DNA from: Paraescarpia echinospica
Lineage: Eukaryota > Annelida > Polychaeta > Sabellida > Siboglinidae
DNA length: 64,000 nucleotides
Reading direction: 5' to 3'
Assembly: GCA_020002185.1 (NCBI GenBank)
Contig: CM034531.1
Span: forward strand, 44,331,099-44,395,098
A program made the translations under genes and the position numbers. The notes below the pieces were generated by a model. The model worked only from the letters and a program-made list of their open reading frames with translations. It ran no database searches and was not told where the DNA came from. Numbering within the stretch: position 1 is the stretch's first letter; each line of letters begins with the position of its first letter. Shown one piece after another: positions 60,641 to 64,000 of the stretch.

Positions 60641-61182
60641 AAACGCATGACAGATATAATAATCAAGCTCTTTTGGTTACTCGTATTACATTTGTGAGAG
60701 GGTTTATCTGGATAGGAGATACAACTCGGGAATGCACTCATCGTTCCTCTAGTAAAGCAAAGTTATACCCTTTCAAGTTGATGAATTAAATCCTTTAAAG
60801 CGCAACAGTATAGTAAATCACTTACATATTTGCATTAATAAATTAAGTGGACACTACACACACACACACATACAGGCTGTATATATATATATAATTAGTA
60901 TGTAATGATAGTTGTCTTAAAAAATACTAATTGTACCTTAACAAAATATATATAAAACATGTATGTGATATACGCCCATTTTATGTCCGGTTACTTAATA
61001 TTATGTAACGTTGCATACGTTTTCATCAAACGAAATCAGTTCTTAATTGTTCTGCAGGACACGGCAAACTTTATATGGCGCAGTTGTGTGGGAGCTGCGC
61101 GCTCAATCTAAACCGAAGACTAGATCAAAGGGAGTAAAGCGGGCTGGGGTTGACTGATTGCGTAACTTCAACGCCTGCCGAG
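60641..61182. other. Unassigned sequence, possible promoter region
   Basis: It contains a CA tract (60857-60868) and a TA tract (60880-60892). The last 150 bp become GC-richer. No element was recognised. Confidence 0.35.
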
Positions 61183-61220
61183 ATGGTTGTCGAGTTCAGC
61201 GGTTCATCACATGATCAGCA
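61183..61220 (+). CDS. Candidate first coding exon (12 codons plus two bases)
   Basis: An ATG in good context (GCCGAGATGG, purine at -3 and G at +4) opens 'MVVEFSGSSHDQ'. It runs into a donor (CAGCA then GTAAGC) at 61221. The preceding sequence is GC-richer than average. A downstream gene would lie to the right, mostly outside the window. No partner exon was found, so this is a suggestion from signals only. Confidence 0.25.
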
Positions 61221-62028
61221 GTAAGCGACATAAAATGAGTCACCCTTTATTATAAAAAGTGTGTATTATGGTGTCGAAATGTGTATGCCTTTCATAACGC
61301 ACAATAAGTTTGATTTGATGTGCCGTATTTAGTGTGCGTTGAACACGAAGAATACATTCTCATAAACCAAGGCTAATAGCCAATATACCAATACATAGCG
61401 TTTTGACAACAAATCTACATGAATTTATAACGTTTTATAATTTTTTAAATTTCATTATATAACTTTGTATGTAACAATTAAAGTAACTGTGACAAATGTA
61501 CCGACATTTATCAAAGTTTCTTGATAACAAATAATATACCTTGCAAAGCTCGTTGACAGAATGCATGGGCCCGAATTAATATACACGTCGTAATAAGTAT
61601 GTAGCGAAATTAAATAGTCTTCAAATGTTTTATTACTACATTAATAAGTGATCAGATTGTATTTTAGCTGGGGTATTGCCAAATACTGTTTAAGTAGTTA
61701 TATTTGCAAGCATTTATTTACCCGCTAAGAAAGCGCGCGATATCGTTTTTATTATAAAATCATCGTCAATCTAATAAAATGACTATCGTCAATGCATGTT
61801 CGCCTAAAGCATTTCACAGCGCTCGAGGTGTGGAAAGCACTGATACTTTTACAACTGTTTGAGTCAACGCACTAAGCCAAACATGTGCCGTTTACAACCG
61901 TCATCGGTTCTGGGTGTATCCAGCATGTGACTGTCCCCATTCATTGCCGTAGCATGTGATAGTTTCAGGTAATTAGTTGATTGATTTAACATCGGTTTTG
62001 TGCATTAGTGACGGCTGCAGAAACTTAC
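61221..62028. other. Unassigned sequence
   Basis: AT-rich, with no recognisable element or open frame. Confidence 0.5.
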
Positions 62029-62119
62029 GCACAGCGACCCGAAATGCATGGGCGTTCCCGAGAACTGTGGGGTGCATTATCCTAGCAGTGTCCAGCTTGT
62101 CGGCACACATTACAATTAA
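62029..62119 (-). CDS. Candidate internal exon, minus strand
   Basis: Read on the minus strand, a strong acceptor (GGTATTTCCTTTCAG) and a strong donor (GTGC then GTAAGT) bracket 91 nt. One frame is open throughout, with 30 codons including 'MCADKLDTARIMHPTVLGNA'; the other two contain stops. I do not recognise the peptide, and no adjacent exon was identified. The splice signals are seen; the gene is inference. Confidence 0.3.
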
Positions 62120-62804
62120 CTGAAAGGAAATACCACAGTGTTTCTAATAAAACAATAACTTATTTGAGAACAGCCGTGATATATGAATGATTTTCGATAT
62201 ATTACAATAAGTAATTTTGGAAATAATAATTCCCAAACGCAAAAATATTAACCTTTTTTGAAAAGTCTTAATATTGTTTTGTTGTTAGGTCGCCAGTAGT
62301 AGTTTAGTGTTCAAGTGTTATCTAAGTATAATCGGGCTAGCATAGGTAAGTATGTATGCGGGTATGTTCCTCACAGACGGCTTGCACCTTGATCAGGCGC
62401 CAAATGTTCAAGGATTAATCTACGACCCCACGGAAGTAACGTTCAGAGGGGTGTCGGAATAAAAGTTGTAATTCGCAGCAGTGTGCAACTGGGACAAAAC
62501 AACTGTATTGCCATTAAAGCAACTGTCACTTCGTATTTTGGACTGAGCCTATTTTGCGGTAAAATGGCTATATTCTAAAAGCGGCACACTTAAACACTTA
62601 TTTTACAAAACGCCCACGCTTTTGGGTCAGCAGGTTAAATACTGCTGGAATGCAGTAAGAAAACTATTTTATATATTAAAACAAGGTTCGGACCATTTTA
62701 ATACAGCTGATTCCCGGATTAAACAACGCGCACGACTATCACTTATAAAATACAAAGTCATCTCGTCAGAGGACGGGTATGTTTGCTAGTATTTTTAACA
62801 CATG
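62120..62804. other. Unassigned sequence
   Basis: No exon or repeat recognised before the tandem array begins. Confidence 0.5.
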
Positions 62805-64000
62805 CATTTTACGTTTCCTCCCTGTTATCAGTGTAGTTACTGAAGGCCTGTGTTCATTTTACGTTTCCTCCCTGTTATCAGTATATTTACCGCAGGCCTG
62901 TCTTCATTTTATGTTTCCTCCCTGTTATCAGTTTAGTTACTGGAGGCCTTTCTTCATTTTACGTTTCCTCTCTGTTATCAGTGTAGTTACTGTAGGCCTG
63001 TCTTCATTTTACGTTTCCTCCCTGTTATCAGTGTAGTTACTGTAGGTCTGTCTTCATTTTATGTTTCCTCCCGGTTATCGGTGTAGTTACTGTAGGCCTG
63101 TCTTCATTTTACGTTTTCTTCCTGTTATCAGTGTAGTTACTGGAGGCCTTTCTTCATTTTACGTTTCCTCTTTGTTATCAGTGTAGTTACTGTAGGCCTG
63201 TCTTCATTTTACGTTTCCTCCCTGTTATCAGTGTAGTTACTGTAGGCCTGTCTCCATTTTACGTTTCCTCCCTGTTATCAGTGTAATTACTGTAGGCCTG
63301 TCTTCATTTTATGTTTCCTCCCTGATATCAGTGTAGTTACTGTAGGCCTGTCTTCATGTTACGTTTTCTTCCTGTTATCAGTGTAGTTACAGTAGGCCTG
63401 TCTTAATTTTACGTTTCCTCCCTGTTATCAGTGTAGCTAATGTAGGCCTGTCTTCATTTTACGTCTTCTTCCTGTTATCGGTGTAGTTACTGTAGGCCGG
63501 TCTTCATTTTATGTTTCCTCCCTGATATCGGTGTAGTTATGTAGGCCTGTCTTCATTTTACGTTTCCTCCCTGTTATCGTTATAGTTACTGTAGGCCTGT
63601 CTTCATTTTACGTTTCCTCCCTGTTATCGGTGTAATTATGCAGGCCTGTCTTCATTTTACGTTTCCTCCCTGATATCGGTGTAGTTATGTAGGCTTGTCT
63701 TCATTTTACGTTTCCTCCCTGTTATCGTTACAGTTACTGTAGGCCTGTCTTCATTTTACGTTTCCTCCCTGTTATCGGTGTAGTTATGTAGGCCTGTCTT
63801 CATTTTACGTTTCCTCCCTGTTATCGGTGTAGTTACTGTAGGCCTGTCTTCATTTTATGTTTCTTCCCTGTTATCGGTGTAGTTACTGTAGGCCTGTCTT
63901 CATTTTATGTTTCTTCCCTGTTATCGGTGTAGTTACTGTAGGCCTGTCTTCATTTTATGTTTCCTCCCTGTTATCGGTGTAGTTACTGTAGGCCTGTCTT
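62805..64000. repeat. 50-bp tandem array, about 24 copies, continues past the window
   Basis: The core TTTTACGTTTCCTCCCTG is followed by 'ttatcagtgtagttactgtaggcctgtcttca'. The period is 50 bp, with some 49-bp units that lack one base before 'taggcct'. The last copies at 63830-64000 are nearly identical, while the left edge is more variable. The open frame across the left part is a by-product. Confidence 0.96.

Noticed and set aside
60508..60789. 93-codon + ORF across the inverted repeat
   Set aside because: It begins inside one hairpin arm, and a mirror ORF exists on the other strand, as expected of an inverted repeat. No domain.

Overview
This is an AT-rich piece of a multicellular animal genome, probably a marine invertebrate. 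Canonical GT-AG introns interrupt one recognisable cellular gene. The rest is dominated by animal-type retrotransposon remains: APE-type LINEs of several families, a DIRS-like tyrosine-recombinase element and a Ty3/gypsy LTR element. Large tandem repeats also occupy much of the sequence. The phylum cannot be fixed from sequence alone. There are no bacterial operons, rRNA genes or CRISPR arrays.

The cellular gene lies on the + strand at 18311-35034. Nine exons join in phase across all eight introns and encode the last 509 residues of a protein. It starts at the kinase alpha-C helix and continues through an eIF2alpha-kinase-type (PKR/PERK-like) C-lobe. From there it runs straight into a KEN ribonuclease domain of the IRE1/RNase L type, then a GAANS-repeat and basic tail. 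The DFG site reads GFD, so the kinase half looks like a pseudokinase, while the KEN half keeps its R-N-x-x-H-H core. An eIF2alpha-kinase-like fold fused to a KEN RNase is the best candidate for an undescribed system here. The N-terminus (N-lobe and any sensor domain) was not found. A 41-nt candidate exon at 5515-5555 has a compatible phase.

Layout. 1-5.5 kb: a diverged 385-bp tandem duplication, then minus-strand LINE fragments. 5.8-8.6 kb: a decayed DIRS-like element with inverted repeats, abutting a LINE PHD-finger fragment. 9.5-17.3 kb: two minus-strand LINEs, one keeping ORF1 and ORF2. 18.3-35.0 kb: the kinase-KEN gene, with LINE debris and minisatellites in its introns. 35.2-37.4 kb: two arrays with 51-bp period. 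39.6-41.0 kb: a + strand LINE. 41.4-42.1 kb: a GC-rich stretch with small ORFs. 42.26-47.78 kb: a gypsy element with LTRs and a large internal deletion, carrying a nested 5'-truncated LINE. 49.0-50.7 kb: a LINE 3' part. 50.7-59.75 kb: a roughly 95-copy 92/96-bp satellite. 60.4-60.6 kb: a near-perfect 88-bp-arm inverted repeat. 61-62.1 kb: two possible short exons. 62.8-64.0 kb: a 50-bp tandem array running off the end.

Only the kinase-KEN gene is confidently cellular. The elements around it are mostly broken, and most LINEs lie antisense to it. The least damaged is the LINE nested in the gypsy element, which has a single frameshift in its retained coding region.
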